NCBI GenBank assembly: GCA_013336365.1
Contig: JAAXTT010000097.1
Coordinates: forward strand, 1 to 5,649
Origin: Peptococcaceae bacterium
Lineage (GTDB): Bacteria > Bacillota > Desulfotomaculia > Desulfotomaculales > Desulfocucumaceae
Reading direction: 5' to 3'
Length of the DNA stretch: 5,649 bases
In this document: piece after piece, positions 4,251 to 5,649 of the stretch
Layout: every line of letters starts with the position of its first letter
Position numbering within the stretch: the stretch's first letter is position 1
Program-made: the position numbers and the translations under genes
Notes under the pieces: model-generated
What the model saw: only the letters and a program-made list of their open reading frames with translations
Database searches by the model: none
Told to the model about the DNA's origin: nothing

Positions 4251-5649
4251 CTATTTTTTTTGTCGTGTTTCTAGTAATCTTACATCACCTTCCCTGCGAG
4301 TTATTCTGATCTGATCAAAATATTCCAGCAGTGGCAAAGCATATTTTCTGGAGGTAGCAAATATATCTCTAAACTGAGCTACCGTTATTTCCTTGTTCTG
4401 CTCGAAAAATGAAAGCAGCCTTTCCCGGGTTGTTTTTAATATAGAACTGTGAAAATACAGGTCAGGGGCGATTTTTATCAGAATGTTCATTTTAATAAGA
4501 TAGTGGAGCACTTCCTCAGACATCCCTTGATCAAAGCCGGAATTTTTAAATGCCTCCTGCCAGATCGGTGGTTGCATATTTCCTTTTAAATAGCTATTCT
4601 CAATAATTGCAAGCTTATTTTCTAATCCGGGTACTTGCCCGGGGACAAAATCTGATTTAGCTATGCTTTTTTCCCCAAGTGAAATTATTCCATCCTCCAT
4701 TAACAGCTTTAATATAAGCTGGAACTGTCTGGAGTTTAGAAATTCAAAGTGTCTCGAACGCAATTCTTCTTTGGGGTAGCCATCTCTCAAAGGATATTTT
4801 ATATGATAGCCTTCAAGTGCAGTTATAATTACGGGTATCCATCGGTTATAAGTTTCTTTGGCCAGGTATCCTTCAAGCCCTTCTCCCTCCAACTTAATAA
4901 TCTTACCCAGCTGCTCCAGAGCTTGGATTATTACTCCGGTTTTTTCTTCCTCAATTCCGGTTTTTTTTGATATTGTCTGAAAATCAAGGATAGCTGAATT
5001 ATCTTCTAACAAATGTACAATAAGCTTTTCCGGATTTCCCTCTTCCTTTATTTCAAATGATTCTAATACATCTTCACGATATCTGCGATATTTTATTGCC
5101 TCACTGCTGATCACTGATCCCCCGCCGATTGTTCTCATTGGGGAGTAGGATCTGATGACAAATCTATCCCCCCGTAATGCCAGTGCCTGGTTTTCCAACT
5201 CCAGCTGAACATATGCAGTCTGTCCGGGCTTCAGTTCTTCTCTGTCTAACAGTCTGACTCTGCCAAAAATTTCAGAGGTACCTAAGTATATTCTCACTCT
5301 ACTGCGGTTTTTCAGCTCCTTGGCAGTCTCCAAAAGATACAGGCTTACATCTAGTCTGTATGATGCTGCCAGGGCCCCTGGGCTCGAAATTACCGCACCC
5401 CGAGTAACTTGTCCTGTTTCAAGACTGCTAATGTTTAAAGCTACTCTTTGTCCGGCAATTGCCTGATCCCTTTTCTCTCCATGAATATGAATGTTTCTGA
5501 CCTTTGATTTTAAACCCAGGGGCATTGTTTCAATATTATCTCCCATTTTTACAGCGCCGGAAATTATGGTACCTGTAACTACAGTACCATAGCCTGGCAT
5601 AGAAAAAACTCGGTCAACGGGAAGACGAAAAACACCCTTGTTTGGTCTG
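4251..5649 (-). CDS. selB: Selenocysteine-specific elongation factor SelB (5'-truncated by window edge)
   Basis: SelB delivers Sec-tRNA(Sec) to the ribosome at in-frame UGA codons by binding both GTP and the SECIS hairpin of the mRNA. The window holds the last 465 residues, read from 5648 down to the TAG at 4251-4253; the missing ~170 residues are the N-terminal GTPase domain. The visible part opens with FRLPVDRVFSMPGYGTVVTG, the start of domain II. Domain III ends with GDRFVIRSYSPMRTIGGGSVI (5151-5213). A long winged-helix region follows, and the last repeat, ITVAQFRDIFATSRKYALPLLEYFDQIRITRREGDVRLL, is the SelB-type SECIS-binding module. An internal Met at 5598-5600 is not a start. The combined length fits the usual ~630 residues. 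The gene implies selenoproteins in this genome; selA, selD and tRNA-Sec are not in the window but may lie beyond the right edge. Confidence 0.96.
   Translation of the reverse strand, partial: RPNKGVFRLPVDRVFSMPGYGTVVTGTIISGAVKMGDNIETMPLGLKSKVRNIHIHGEKRDQAIAGQRVALNISSLETGQVTRGAVISSPGALAASYRLDVSLYLLETAKELKNRSRVRIYLGTSEIFGRVRLLDREELKPGQTAYVQLELENQALALRGDRFVIRSYSPMRTIGGGSVISSEAIKYRRYREDVLESFEIKEEGNPEKLIVHLLEDNSAILDFQTISKKTGIEEEKTGVIIQALEQLGKIIKLEGEGLEGYLAKETYNRWIPVIITALEGYHIKYPLRDGYPKEELRSRHFEFLNSRQFQLILKLLMEDGIISLGEKSIAKSDFVPGQVPGLENKLAIIENSYLKGNMQPPIWQEAFKNSGFDQGMSEEVLHYLIKMNILIKIAPDLYFHSSILKTTRERLLSFFEQNKEITVAQFRDIFATSRKYALPLLEYFDQIRITRREGDVRLLETRQKK

Overview
This window is a moderately AT-rich stretch of bacterial chromosome with every confident gene on the minus strand, so the biological order runs from high to low coordinates. 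The gene content suggests an anaerobic, selenocysteine-using Firmicute of the clostridial or Peptococcaceae-like kind. The grounds are a SelB elongation factor, an adenylate kinase with a four-cysteine zinc LID, strong AAGGAGGG-type ribosome binding sites and frequent TTG/GTG starts. That placement is an inference and no species is claimed.

Right part (5649 to 2711): the window cuts into selB, whose GTPase domain lies outside; domains II and III and the SECIS-binding winged-helix part are present. Next comes a MidA/NDUFAF7-type SAM-dependent methyltransferase, whose annotated ATG probably starts too late because conserved family sequence continues upstream into the end of selB. A small LpdD-like protein (the prenylated-flavin chaperone-like family of gallate decarboxylase subunit D) follows, overlapping the methyltransferase by four bases. 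These three are probably one transcription unit.

Middle (2710 to 2454): a tRNA-Pro(CGG) with encoded CCA has its own good sigma-A-type promoter and is followed directly by a T-rich tract. After it comes an extended -10 promoter and a strong ribosome binding site for adk.

Left part (2453 to 1): adk (TTG start), a small class I SAM methyltransferase (GTG start) and a divergent MTAP/purine nucleoside phosphorylase family protein. Between adk and the methyltransferase lies a perfect 28-bp inverted repeat with a 6-nt loop. It contains the adk stop codon and abuts the next gene's ribosome binding site; it looks like a terminator or attenuator and is the most striking non-coding feature. The last 159 bases are AT-rich and non-coding, with a weaker stem-loop that may end the unit.

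Most of the window is recognisable housekeeping or translation-related sequence; I see no CRISPR array, mobile element, phage gene or clearly new system. The points worth following up are the palindrome, the hidden start of the MidA-like gene, the altered active site of the MTAP-family protein and the unexplained LpdD-like gene beside MidA.
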